This document shows, piece by piece, positions 31,127 through 39,797 of a stretch of 57,533 nucleotides of DNA. Location of the stretch: the NCBI GenBank assembly GCA_025055975.1, contig JANWWM010000062.1, positions 1-57,533 on the forward strand, written 5' to 3'. Each line of letters starts with the position of its first letter. Within the stretch, counting starts at the first letter, position 1. Made by a program: the position numbers and the translations under genes. The DNA is from Chloroherpetonaceae bacterium (GTDB lineage: Bacteria; Bacteroidota; Chlorobiia; Chlorobiales; Thermochlorobacteraceae). Below the pieces are notes generated by a model. The model worked only from the letters and a program-made list of their open reading frames with translations. It was not told the DNA's origin and made no database searches.

Positions 31127-33241
31127 TTAATGACAAGCGGGCAGTTCGACGAAAAACGTCGCGCCTTTGCCCGCGCCTTCCGATTCCGCCCAAACCCTGC
31201 CGCCGTGCAGTTCCACGAGTTGCTTGACGATGGAAAGCCCAAGCCCCGTCGAACTTTCGCCGCCCGTCGGTCTTGCGGAAAGCCGCTGAAACTTCCCGAA
31301 GAGTTTTGTTTTGTCCTGTTCGGTCAAGCCTTGTCCTTCGTCTTGGACGGCGACTCTCAACCAGCCCGCGTCGGTCGGCTTGTCTGACTGCGTTGGCTGA
31401 CCGTCCGATGCCAAACGCCGCAGGCTCACGACGATGCGTTTCCCCCGCGGAGAATACTTGATGGCGTTTGAAACGAGGTTGTCGAAGACTTCGCGCATTC
31501 GGTCGCTATCAATTTCGGCGAAGCAATTTTCTTCGAGGAGAAGTTCGATGGTTTGCGACTTTTTGTCGGCGTTGGGTCGATTGTGCTCGACGACGGCGCG
31601 CAGAAGTTCGGGGAGGCTGGCGCGCGATTTTTCGAGCGTCATCGCGCTCGTTTCCAACTTGACGCTATTGAGCAAATCCTCGATGAGCGCGTGCATTCGC
31701 TTGGCGGAGCGTTCGATAAACTCGGCGGCTTTGACGATGTCTGCGGGCAAACCCTCTTGCCGTTCTTTGATGATTTGCGCAAAGCCCATCACGGCTTGGA
31801 GAGGATTTTTGAGGTCGTGCGCCGCAATGCCCAAAAGTTCGGTTTTGAAGGCGTTGGCTTCTTCGGCGATGCGTTTGAGGCGTTGCGTTTCGGCGAGCGC
31901 AGCGGCGAGTTCTTGGCTTTGGCGTTTGTGTCGCTCGGCTTCTTTTCGCGCTTGCTCGTTTTCGAAAAGGGCTTGCTGCATCGCCAATTTTCTGCCCTGC
32001 TCTTCGTTGAAGACTTCCTCTTTGGCGCGGTGGTATCGCTGATAAGTTTCGTAAGCGAGTTCGAATCGCTGACGACGCGCGTAGAGGTTGGCGAGTTGCT
32101 CCAACGCTTCGTATCGCTGACGCTTCATTCCGCGGGCTTCGGCGGTTTGGAGCGCCTCGTCGAGATAAGTTTCGGCAAGGTCGTAGTCGCCTTTCGCAAC
32201 GAGAAGTTTGCCGATGAGAACGAGCGTGCGAACGATGGTGGGCTGATCGCCAAGTTCGCGCAATCGCCTCAGGCAATCTTGATAAAATTGATAGGCAAGG
32301 TCGTAATCCCCTTTGGCTTCATAGATGCTGGCGATGTTGCCAAACGCGGTGGCGACGCTGTTTTGCAAGCCGATTTCCTCGAACAAAGCGAGAGCGTCTT
32401 GGTAACAACGCATCGCCTCGTCGAGCTCGTTGAGTTCTTGATAAGCCGTTCCCAAAGCGCGAAGCGCGATGGCTTCTTGACGACGGTCGCCAACGGCTTG
32501 GCTCATTTTGAGGCTTTCTTGGAACAAGTCGAGCGCGGCGCGTCGCTCGCCAAGCGAGAGATAAACTTCGCCGATGTTGATTTGAATGTTGGAGATTTCT
32601 CTCGTTTCAATCGAAGGGTCGCGCAGGGAAAGGCTTTCTTTGTAGCGCTCGATGGCTTTCGCGTAGTCGCCCAGAAGGACGTGAATCAAGCCGAGGTTGT
32701 TGAGCGTCGCTGCGATGCCTTTTTTGTCGCCGAGTTCGCGCTTGATGGCGAGGCTTTCCTCGTAGAATCTGAGCGCGTCGGCGTGATTTTCGATCGAGTA
32801 ATAAATCAAACCGATGTTGTTGAGCGTGCCCGCCAAGCCTTGCTTGTCGCCCAACTCGCGCCGAAGCGCAAGGCAATCTTGATAGAACTCGAGGGCTTTG
32901 TGATAATTGGCGCGGAAGTATTCGATGCGCCCAAGATTGTTGAGCACGGAGGCGATCATTTTCTTGTCGCCCAATTGCCGAAAGCCGATGAGCGCTTTTC
33001 GAGAGGATTCGATCGCCTCGTCGTATCGCGCGAGCGACGTTTGCGCAAGGCTCAAACAACGATGCGCTTCGGCTTGCAGGTCGAGCCAGTTTTCGTCGGC
33101 GCGCTTGTTCAACGTCTCGAAGACTTCTTCAAGCATCCGCATCGCTTGCGTCGGGCGCGAGAGCGCGATGTCTTTGACGTGCTCCAACTTTTCGCGCAGG
33201 GCGGCGCGCGTTTTTTGCGCTTCTTGAATCGAATCTCGCAT
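31127..33241 (-). CDS. TPR-containing sensor histidine kinase
   Basis: 704 residues from ATG at 33241. Residues about 40-400 are tandem tetratricopeptide repeats, many reading ALRFYEESLAIKRELGDKKG or close variants. A coiled coil (EQARKEAERHKRQSQELAAA) leads to the HisKA dimerisation helix with the H-box GIAAHDLKNPLQAVMGF (His475) and a HATPase_c domain: N-box DNLVSNAIKYSP near 587-598, G1 DEGQG near 634, G2 GLGLS near 666. No transmembrane segment or signal peptide, so it is cytosolic and probably senses a protein partner through the TPRs. No response regulator is adjacent. Divergent from the penicillin-binding protein gene. Confidence 0.95.
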   Translation of the reverse strand: MRDSIQEAQKTRAALREKLEHVKDIALSRPTQAMRMLEEVFETLNKRADENWLDLQAEAHRCLSLAQTSLARYDEAIESSRKALIGFRQLGDKKMIASVLNNLGRIEYFRANYHKALEFYQDCLALRRELGDKQGLAGTLNNIGLIYYSIENHADALRFYEESLAIKRELGDKKGIAATLNNLGLIHVLLGDYAKAIERYKESLSLRDPSIETREISNIQINIGEVYLSLGERRAALDLFQESLKMSQAVGDRRQEAIALRALGTAYQELNELDEAMRCYQDALALFEEIGLQNSVATAFGNIASIYEAKGDYDLAYQFYQDCLRRLRELGDQPTIVRTLVLIGKLLVAKGDYDLAETYLDEALQTAEARGMKRQRYEALEQLANLYARRQRFELAYETYQRYHRAKEEVFNEEQGRKLAMQQALFENEQARKEAERHKRQSQELAAALAETQRLKRIAEEANAFKTELLGIAAHDLKNPLQAVMGFAQIIKERQEGLPADIVKAAEFIERSAKRMHALIEDLLNSVKLETSAMTLEKSRASLPELLRAVVEHNRPNADKKSQTIELLLEENCFAEIDSDRMREVFDNLVSNAIKYSPRGKRIVVSLRRLASDGQPTQSDKPTDAGWLRVAVQDEGQGLTEQDKTKLFGKFQRLSARPTGGESSTGLGLSIVKQLVELHGGRVWAESEGAGKGATFFVELPACH

Positions 33242-33330
33242 CGTTTTCGCTAGCGATGTCCATAACAAAAATAATCGCAACCGAGCGATTGCGATTGGCG
33301 CGAGTCATCTTGGAAAAAGCCAAAGAAGCC

Positions 33331-33360
33331 GAGCCGCGAAATCGGTTGGCGGCTCTTTTT
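33331..33360 (+). terminator. terminator-like hairpin in the leader of the PBP gene
   Basis: GAGCCGC (33331-33337) pairs with GCGGCTC (33349-33355) over an 11-nt loop, followed by TTTTT. It precedes the start at 33441 and has no plus-strand gene directly before it, so it would act as an attenuator or block antisense transcription. Confidence 0.5.
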
Positions 33361-33440
33361 GGCTATCTTCTCGCTTGACGAACTCGAAACGCTTTCTCGC
33401 GCGAAAACGTAAATTTGCGCCGACCAACCGTTGCGAAGCC

Positions 33441-35771
33441 ATGAGCGAGCATCAGCCATCAAAAGACGACGCATACACCTCCGATTTGAGAGAGCGATAT
33501 TTGAACGACCCGAATTACCGACATCGCGTCGCCGCTCGGCGCAAGTGGCGAGAGCGAATTTATTGGGCTTCGATGGGCGCGCTCGCCTTTGTCGCGCTCG
33601 CAACGATTGGGCTGTTGGCGCATTGGGCGACCGACCTTCCGAGCCTTGAACAGTTGGAAAATCCGAAACCGCAACTGGCGACGGAAGTGTATTCCTACGA
33701 CGGCGTGTTGCTCACGAAGTTTTTTATGGAGAACCGAACCGCCGTTCCGCTCGATTCCATCTCGAAAAATCTCGTTCACGCCTTGATTGCGACGGAAGAT
33801 GTGGAGTTTTACGACCATTGGGGGCTGAACTTGCGCCGATTCGTCGTAGCAATGATCGAAAACGTGGGGCGAATCCTCAGCGGCAAGCGAGCGCACGGCG
33901 CCTCGACCATCACGCAACAACTCGCCAAGAACCTGTGGCTCACGCCCGCTCGGCACATCAAGCGAAAGGCGCAAGAGTTGATGATCGCCATTCAAATCGA
34001 GCGCGCCTACACGAAAAACGAGATTCTCGAACTCTATCTCAACGCGGTCTACTTCGGCAAAGGCGCTTACGGCGCGGAAGCGGCGGCTTGGACCTACTTC
34101 GCCAAGCCCGCCTCGAAGCTCACCGTCGGCGAAAGCGCCACGCTCATCGGCGTGCTCAAAAACCCCGAAGATTACAACCCCGTCGACAATCCCGACGTCG
34201 CCAAAAAGCGCCGCAACGTGATTTTGGATTTGATGGTCAAAGCCAATTTCCTCTCGCCCGAACAAGCGATGAAGGAAAAGTTGAAGCCCATCGAACTCAA
34301 ATTTACGCCCGTAACCGATCGAGGCATCGCGCCCTATTTCACCGAGTATGTGCGCCAGCGGCTCAAAAAGGAAGCGGCGAAGTTCAAGTTCGATGTTTTC
34401 CGCGACGGCTTAATCGTAACGACCACGCTCGATTCACGAATGCAGGCTTACGCCGAAAAAGCCTACGCCGAACATCTGAAATTCTTGCAGGAGAAAGTAA
34501 ACAAGTCGTGGAGTTGGAAAACGAAGAAAGGCGAAGAACTCAAAGCCACGTTCATCAGAGAATCGGAACGATACAAAAAGCTCGTTGAGAGCGGCGCGTC
34601 GGAAAAAGAAGCCTTCGCGCGATTGAAAGACGACAAGGCATGGCTGGATAGCTTGCTCGCCGAAAAACTCGTCGTGCAAGCCGCGCTCGTGGCGATCGAA
34701 CCCTCAACGGGCTACGTAAAGGCGTGGGTCGGCGGCAGAGATTTCGAGAAATACAAACTCGACCACGTTTGGCAAGCGCGTCGTCAACCGGGCTCGACCT
34801 TCAAGCCTTTCGTCTACACGGTCGCCATCGACAAGGGCATTCCGCCGAGTTACCAAGTGCTCAATCAGCCCATCGCCATTCAAACCACCATCAACTCCAA
34901 AGACCGCGTGTGGACTCCGAAGAACGCCGACGACGAGATCGGCGGATTCACCTCGCTTCGAGACGCGCTGAAAAATTCGCTCAACTACGTAACCATACGC
35001 TTGGCGCAACAACATGTGCCGCCCGAAGAAATCATCCGCTACGCCAAAAAGCTTGGCATTTCGTCGCCCTTGCGTCAAGATCTTTCGCTCGCGCTTGGCA
35101 CGTCGGAAGTAACTCCCCTTGAACTTGCCGCCGCATATGGCACGTTCGCCAACAACGGCGTGCACGTCGAGCCGATCGCCATCCTGCGCATCGACGACAA
35201 ATTCGGAAGCACGATCGCCAGCTACAAAACGGACCGATGGGAAGCCATCAGCCAAGAGACGAACTACGTGATGGTCTCGATGCTCAAAAGCGTGATGGAC
35301 GGCGGCACGGGGTCGGCGGCGCGATTCCGATACAACTTCCGCTTGGAAGCGGGCGGCAAAACGGGCACGACGCAAAACCAAGCCGACGCATGGTTTATGG
35401 GCTTCACGCCCGAACTCGTCTGCGGCGTTTGGACGGGCTTCGATGATATGCGAATCCACTACACATCGATGGAGTTTGGACAAGGCTCGCGCGCCGCGTT
35501 GCCCATTTGGGCGATGTTTATGAAAGCCTGCTACGACGACAAATCGCTCGGCTTGCAACCGCGATACTTCCTCAAACCCGCGGGCGTGCAAGGACGGCTC
35601 GTTTCGAAATCGAGCGGACGATTCGCGCCCGCTTCCGCGCCCGACGCATATGTGGAATACTTCACCAACGCAAGCCTCAAACGCTACGCTTCGCTCTATG
35701 GCTCGATCGACACGCTCTCTCTGCCGCCAACGATTCCGAATCTCAAAAAGCGCGGCGAAGGGCAGTTCTGA
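33441..35771 (+). CDS. class A penicillin-binding protein (PBP1A type)
   Basis: 776 residues from ATG at 33441. Cytosolic tail, one membrane segment at about 42-62, then a GT51 glycosyltransferase domain with EDVEFYDHWG (catalytic Glu119) and GASTITQQLAKNLWL, and a transpeptidase domain with SxxK = STFK (Ser452), SxN = SLN (513-515) and KTG at 640-642. It polymerises lipid II and cross-links peptidoglycan in the periplasm. An insert of about 70 charged residues (near 345-415, WSWKTKKGEELK) lies between the two domains; similar inserts are seen in Bacteroidota PBP1A. The start is chosen over an upstream in-frame ATG because of the typical short N-terminal tail. Confidence 0.96.
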   Translation: MSEHQPSKDDAYTSDLRERYLNDPNYRHRVAARRKWRERIYWASMGALAFVALATIGLLAHWATDLPSLEQLENPKPQLATEVYSYDGVLLTKFFMENRTAVPLDSISKNLVHALIATEDVEFYDHWGLNLRRFVVAMIENVGRILSGKRAHGASTITQQLAKNLWLTPARHIKRKAQELMIAIQIERAYTKNEILELYLNAVYFGKGAYGAEAAAWTYFAKPASKLTVGESATLIGVLKNPEDYNPVDNPDVAKKRRNVILDLMVKANFLSPEQAMKEKLKPIELKFTPVTDRGIAPYFTEYVRQRLKKEAAKFKFDVFRDGLIVTTTLDSRMQAYAEKAYAEHLKFLQEKVNKSWSWKTKKGEELKATFIRESERYKKLVESGASEKEAFARLKDDKAWLDSLLAEKLVVQAALVAIEPSTGYVKAWVGGRDFEKYKLDHVWQARRQPGSTFKPFVYTVAIDKGIPPSYQVLNQPIAIQTTINSKDRVWTPKNADDEIGGFTSLRDALKNSLNYVTIRLAQQHVPPEEIIRYAKKLGISSPLRQDLSLALGTSEVTPLELAAAYGTFANNGVHVEPIAILRIDDKFGSTIASYKTDRWEAISQETNYVMVSMLKSVMDGGTGSAARFRYNFRLEAGGKTGTTQNQADAWFMGFTPELVCGVWTGFDDMRIHYTSMEFGQGSRAALPIWAMFMKACYDDKSLGLQPRYFLKPAGVQGRLVSKSSGRFAPASAPDAYVEYFTNASLKRYASLYGSIDTLSLPPTIPNLKKRGEGQF

Positions 35772-35778
35772 AAACGCC

Positions 35779-35802
35779 CGCGCGTCGCGGACGCGACGCG
35801 CG
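35779..35802 (+). terminator. strong GC hairpin after the PBP gene
   Basis: CGCGCGTCGC-GGAC-GCGACGCGCG, a perfect 10-bp stem with a 4-nt loop, 8 bp after the stop, followed by only ACTTT. Probably a terminator with a poor U tract. Confidence 0.55.
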
Positions 35803-35834
35803 ACTTTGCGCGTGCAACTTTAACCTAAAACACG

Positions 35835-37376
35835 ATGTCTCCGACCGTCATCGCGCTCGACTTCGGGTCGCAATACGCGCAACTCATCGCAAGGCGCGTG
35901 CGCGAACTCGGCGTGTATTGCGAAATTTTCCCCTACCACGTCTCTGCCGATACCATCAAATCGCTCGGCGCGAAAGCCTTGATTTTTTCGGGCGGACCTG
36001 CGAGCGTCTATGAAAAATTCGCCCCAAAGCCCGACGAGAAAATCTACGACCTGCATCTGCCGATTCTCGGCATTTGCTACGGATTGCAAACCATCGCCGA
36101 ACATTTCGGCGGCAAGGTCGAGAACGCCAAAAAACGCGAGTATGGACGCGCCCGAATCAAAGTGATGCAACTCAACGGCTCGTCCAAAAATCATCTCTTC
36201 AAAAACATTCCCGACTCGGAAGTCTGGATGTCGCACGGCGACAAGGTTACCAAACTGCCGCCGAACTTCGTCGTTACCGCGCGAAGCGAAAACTCCGAGA
36301 TGTGCGCCGTCGAGATGATCTCCGACCAAGACAAAATCGTCGGCGTGCAGTTTCACCCCGAAGTCCATCACACTCAATTCGGCAAAGAAATTCTTGCAAA
36401 CTTTCTCTTCGAAATCGCGGGCTTGCAAAAAGATTGGTCGACGAAGGATTTTATCGAGCAGGAAATCGCAAAAATTCGCGCCATCGTCGGCAAAGAAAAA
36501 GTCGTCTGCGCCTTGTCGGGCGGCGTGGATTCGACCGTTGCGGCGACGCTCGTCTCGAAGGCGATCGGCAAGCGATTGAGGTGCGTCTTCGTCGATAATG
36601 GCTTGCTTCGCAAAAACGAAGCCAAAGAAGTCCGCGCCGCCTTAAAAACGCTGGGCTTGCGGGTGGATTTCGTCGATGCGAGCGGGCTGTTTCTCAAACG
36701 CTTGAAAGGCGTTGTTGATCCCGAAAAAAAGCGCAAAATCATCGGCAAAACGTTCATCGACGTGTTTCAGTCGCGCGTCAAAGACGAGACCTTCTTGGTT
36801 CAAGGCACGCTCTATCCCGATGTCATCGAGAGCGTCTCCGTCAAAGGTCCGTCGCAGACCATCAAGACGCATCACAACGTTGGCGGCTTGCCGAAAAAGA
36901 TGAAGCTCAAACTCATCGAGCCGCTGCGCGAACTGTTCAAAGACGAGGTGCGAGAGGTGGGGAGAGCGCTCGGCGTGCCAAGCGAGATTTTGGGGCGACA
37001 TCCGTTTCCCGGACCCGGGCTTGCCGTGCGCGTCTTGGGCGCGGTTACGAAGGCGCGATGCGAGCTGCTCCGCGAAGCCGACGCGATTTACGTCTCCGAA
37101 CTCAAAGCCCGCGGGCTATACGACAAGGTCTGGCAAGCCTTCGCCGTGCTTTTGCCGATTAACACCGTCGGCGTAATGGGCGACAATCGCACCTACGAGA
37201 ACGCCATCGCCTTGCGCGCCGTAACCTCGACCGACGGAATGACGGCGGATTGGGCGAAGTTGCCCTACGATTTCCTCGCCCACGTCTCGAACCGAATCAT
37301 CAACGAAGTTCGTGGCGTGAATCGCGTCGCTTACGACATCAGTTCCAAACCGCCCGCCACGATTGAGTGGGAATGA
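35835..37376 (+). CDS. guaA: GMP synthase (glutamine-hydrolysing)
   Basis: 513 residues, the usual size. It converts XMP to GMP with glutamine and ATP. The class I amidotransferase domain begins [17 protein letters not shown]; nucleophile Cys81 is in GICYGLQ and the His-Glu pair in FHPEVHH (His174, Glu176). The PP-loop of the ATP pyrophosphatase domain is SGGVDST at 228-234, and the C-terminal dimerisation domain has [16 protein letters not shown] and ends KPPATIEWE, the standard GuaA end. ATG at 35835. Confidence 0.98.
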   Translation: MSPTVIALDFGSQYAQLIARRVRELGVYCEIFPYHVSADTIKSLGAKALIFSGGPASVYEKFAPKPDEKIYDLHLPILGICYGLQTIAEHFGGKVENAKKREYGRARIKVMQLNGSSKNHLFKNIPDSEVWMSHGDKVTKLPPNFVVTARSENSEMCAVEMISDQDKIVGVQFHPEVHHTQFGKEILANFLFEIAGLQKDWSTKDFIEQEIAKIRAIVGKEKVVCALSGGVDSTVAATLVSKAIGKRLRCVFVDNGLLRKNEAKEVRAALKTLGLRVDFVDASGLFLKRLKGVVDPEKKRKIIGKTFIDVFQSRVKDETFLVQGTLYPDVIESVSVKGPSQTIKTHHNVGGLPKKMKLKLIEPLRELFKDEVREVGRALGVPSEILGRHPFPGPGLAVRVLGAVTKARCELLREADAIYVSELKARGLYDKVWQAFAVLLPINTVGVMGDNRTYENAIALRAVTSTDGMTADWAKLPYDFLAHVSNRIINEVRGVNRVAYDISSKPPATIEWE

Positions 37377-37406
37377 AATTTCCATCAACGCAAAAACCAA
37401 ACGACC

Positions 37407-38777
37407 GTGAAGCCCTTTATCCGAATCGCGTCGGGACAAGGCTTTTGGGGCGATTGGCAACGCGCCCCCATCGACCAAGTCCGCCTCTCCAAAGGCGATA
37501 CGGCGATCGATTACCTGATGCTCGATTACCTTGCCGAAGTAACGATGAGCATTATGCAAAAGCAACGCCAAAAGGATTCATCGCTTGGCTACGCGAGAGA
37601 TTTTCCCGAAGTCGTCCGAGAAATTTTGCCCGACATTTTGGAAAAAAACATCAAGGTTGTCTCCAACGCGGGCGGCGTGAATCCGCTGGCGTGCAAAGAC
37701 AAAATTTTCGAGGTCGCCAAATCGCTCGGCGTTAAAGGTCTCAAAGTCGGCGTGGTGATGGGCGACGACATTATGGATCGGCTCGACGAACTTCTCGCCA
37801 AAGGCGAAGAGATGCGCAATATGGACACGGGCGAACCGTTTGCGGCGATACGACATCGCGCGTTGAGCGCCAACGTGTATTTCGGCGCGTTCCCCATCGC
37901 CGACTGTTTAAGGCAAGGCGCGCAAATCGTCGTAACGGGGCGATGCACCGACACGGGCTTGACGCTCGCCCCGATGATTTGCGAGTTTGGTTGGAAGGAA
38001 ACCGATTGGGATTTGCTTGCGGCGGGAACGATCGCGGGACACATCTTGGAATGCGGCGCGCAAGCCAGCGGCGGCAATTTTCTCGGCGATTGGGAAAGCG
38101 TTCCAAACCTTGAAAACGTCGGCTTCCCCATCGTCGAGGCTTATCCCAACGGCGAGTTCTTCGTAACGAAGCACGAAGGCACGGGCGGCTTGGTGAGAAG
38201 CGACGTCGTCAAAGAGCAATTGCTTTACGAAATCGGCAATCCCGCCGAATACATCACGCCCGATTGCGTCGCCGATTTCACGACGATTCGCCTTGAAGAC
38301 GTCGCGCCGAACCGCGTGCGCGTCTTCGGCATAAAGGGCAAGCCCGCGACGGAATTTTACAAGGTCTCGATTTCGTATTCGGACGGTTGGACGGCGTTTG
38401 GCAGTCTCACGTATTCTTGGCCCGACGCGCTCAAAAAAGCCAAACGCGCCGACGAAATTTTGCGCGCTCGCCTGAAAAATTTGGGCTTGGAGTTCGAGGA
38501 AATTCGGACGGAGTTCATCGGCGCCAATGCGTGTCATCAACATCTTGAAAATTTGGAGCGCGTCAATGAAGTGCAGATGCGCGTGGGCGTGCGCGATCGC
38601 GACCGCAAGAAAGTCGAGCGGTTTGGCTACGAAATCGCGCCGCTGATTCTGACCGGACCGCCAAGCGTTACGGGCTTTGCGGGCGGTCGACCAAAACCGT
38701 CGGAGGTCGTCGCTTACTTCCCCGCGCTCATTCGCAAGGAACGCGTCGCGCCCAAAGTTTTGGTCGAGGAAAGGTGA
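37407..38777 (+). CDS. AtuA-family (DUF1446) acyclic terpene utilisation-like protein
   Basis: 456 residues from GTG at 37407, 30 bp after guaA. The family is named after AtuA of the Pseudomonas citronellol pathway, but the members' reaction is not known. Conserved features visible: RIASGQGFWGDW at the N-terminus, YLMLDYLAEVTM, VSNAGGVNPLAC, NVYFGAFPIADCL followed by GAQIVVTGRCTDTGLTLAP, and GHILECGAQASGGNF. The C-terminal part ends VTGFAGGRPKPSEVVAYFPA. Soluble, no signal peptide. No other terpene-degradation (atu/liu) gene is near, so it may act in another acyl-CoA pathway. Confidence 0.88.
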   Translation: MKPFIRIASGQGFWGDWQRAPIDQVRLSKGDTAIDYLMLDYLAEVTMSIMQKQRQKDSSLGYARDFPEVVREILPDILEKNIKVVSNAGGVNPLACKDKIFEVAKSLGVKGLKVGVVMGDDIMDRLDELLAKGEEMRNMDTGEPFAAIRHRALSANVYFGAFPIADCLRQGAQIVVTGRCTDTGLTLAPMICEFGWKETDWDLLAAGTIAGHILECGAQASGGNFLGDWESVPNLENVGFPIVEAYPNGEFFVTKHEGTGGLVRSDVVKEQLLYEIGNPAEYITPDCVADFTTIRLEDVAPNRVRVFGIKGKPATEFYKVSISYSDGWTAFGSLTYSWPDALKKAKRADEILRARLKNLGLEFEEIRTEFIGANACHQHLENLERVNEVQMRVGVRDRDRKKVERFGYEIAPLILTGPPSVTGFAGGRPKPSEVVAYFPALIRKERVAPKVLVEER

Positions 38778-38872
38778 GCCGCATCGATTTTGAAAAGTCG
38801 AATTTCTTTTTAACATTCCAACGGAGTTCTTATCGCGAGAGAATTTCGCCAACAAAAGAAGAACTTTTCACG

Positions 38873-39685
38873 ATGAAGAAGATCTCGCTTGCGATTTTGT
38901 TCTGTTTGTCGGTTTCATCGTTGTGGGCGCAAGGGCGCTTGATTGGGCGCGTGTTCGCCGAAGATGGAACGCCCGTGGCGGGAGCGACGGTCTCCGTGTC
39001 GGGACAAACGGCGATGGTCGCAATTTCAAACGCGCAGGGCTACTACGTGCTCTTGGACGTGCCGCAAGGCAACTACGAAATCAAAGCGACGAAACGCGGA
39101 CAGCCCGTTTGGAAAGGAACCATCACGATTGCGAGCGGCGTAACGCAGCGCGTCGATGTCCGACTCGGCGGCAAGTCCGAAAGTTTGGCATCGGCGAAAG
39201 GCGCGGTCAAGAAGCCAAAAGAAACCGAAAAGCCTAAGCAAGAAACCGTCAAAGAAAAAGAAGAGGAAGAAGCGCCGCCACCCGTTGCGCCCGTCGCCGT
39301 CGCAAATCCGCAAGACCTTGCGAAAGAGACCGAATTGCAAAAAGCGATCGAGGAGAGCGAAAAGCTCAATCAGCTTGACGCGCAACAAGGCGAACTGCCC
39401 GAAACGGAAGTGGAAATCGTTGGCGGCATCGAGGCGATTCAAGCCAAAATCGAGTATCCGATGGCTCTGAAACGCGCCAAAATCGAAGGCACGGTCGTCG
39501 CGCGCGTCTTCGTCGACGAAGAAGGCAATCCGCTGCGCATCAGTCTCGTTCAGCCCGCCAACAAGTTCCTCAACGAAGAGGTGATTCGCGTGCTGACGGA
39601 AGAAACGAAGTTCAAGCCCGCCAAAATCGGCAACTCGCCCGTGCGCGGCGCGATTACCATTCCCGTAAGATTCAGAATCCAGTAA
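38873..39685 (+). CDS. TonB-like protein with carboxypeptidase-regulatory-like domain
   Basis: 270 residues from ATG at 38873; an upstream GTG frame (38774) overlaps atuA and would bury the signal. Signal peptide KKISLAILFCLSVSSLWAQG, cleavable by appearance. Residues about 19-100 are a carboxypeptidase-regulatory (CarboxypepD_reg-like) beta domain (GRLIGRVFAEDGTPVAGATV ... YYVLLDVPQGNYEIKA). A Lys/Glu/Pro linker (EKPKQETVKEKEEEEAPPP) leads to a TonB C-terminal domain (YPMALKRAKIEGTVVARVFV ... TIPVRFRIQ). Unlike classical TonB there is no uncleaved N-terminal anchor, so transmission of proton-motive force is doubtful; it may be a periplasmic adaptor. Confidence 0.85.
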   Translation: MKKISLAILFCLSVSSLWAQGRLIGRVFAEDGTPVAGATVSVSGQTAMVAISNAQGYYVLLDVPQGNYEIKATKRGQPVWKGTITIASGVTQRVDVRLGGKSESLASAKGAVKKPKETEKPKQETVKEKEEEEAPPPVAPVAVANPQDLAKETELQKAIEESEKLNQLDAQQGELPETEVEIVGGIEAIQAKIEYPMALKRAKIEGTVVARVFVDEEGNPLRISLVQPANKFLNEEVIRVLTEETKFKPAKIGNSPVRGAITIPVRFRIQ

Positions 39686-39734
39686 CGCGATGCGACAGAG
39701 CGCGCCTCACTCGAGGAGCTTTTGCGGAAACGTC

Positions 39735-39762
39735 AAGGCTGAACGGCAAGTTCAGCCTTTTT
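39735..39762 (+). terminator. intrinsic terminator after the TonB-like gene
   Basis: AAGGCTGAAC (39735-39744) pairs with GTTCAGCCTT (39750-39759) over a 5-nt loop, followed by TTTTTG. It separates the TonB-like gene from the EnvC-like gene. Confidence 0.9.
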
Positions 39763-39797
39763 GATTTTGACCAACGCGCATTCAAAGCCGACTTTCG

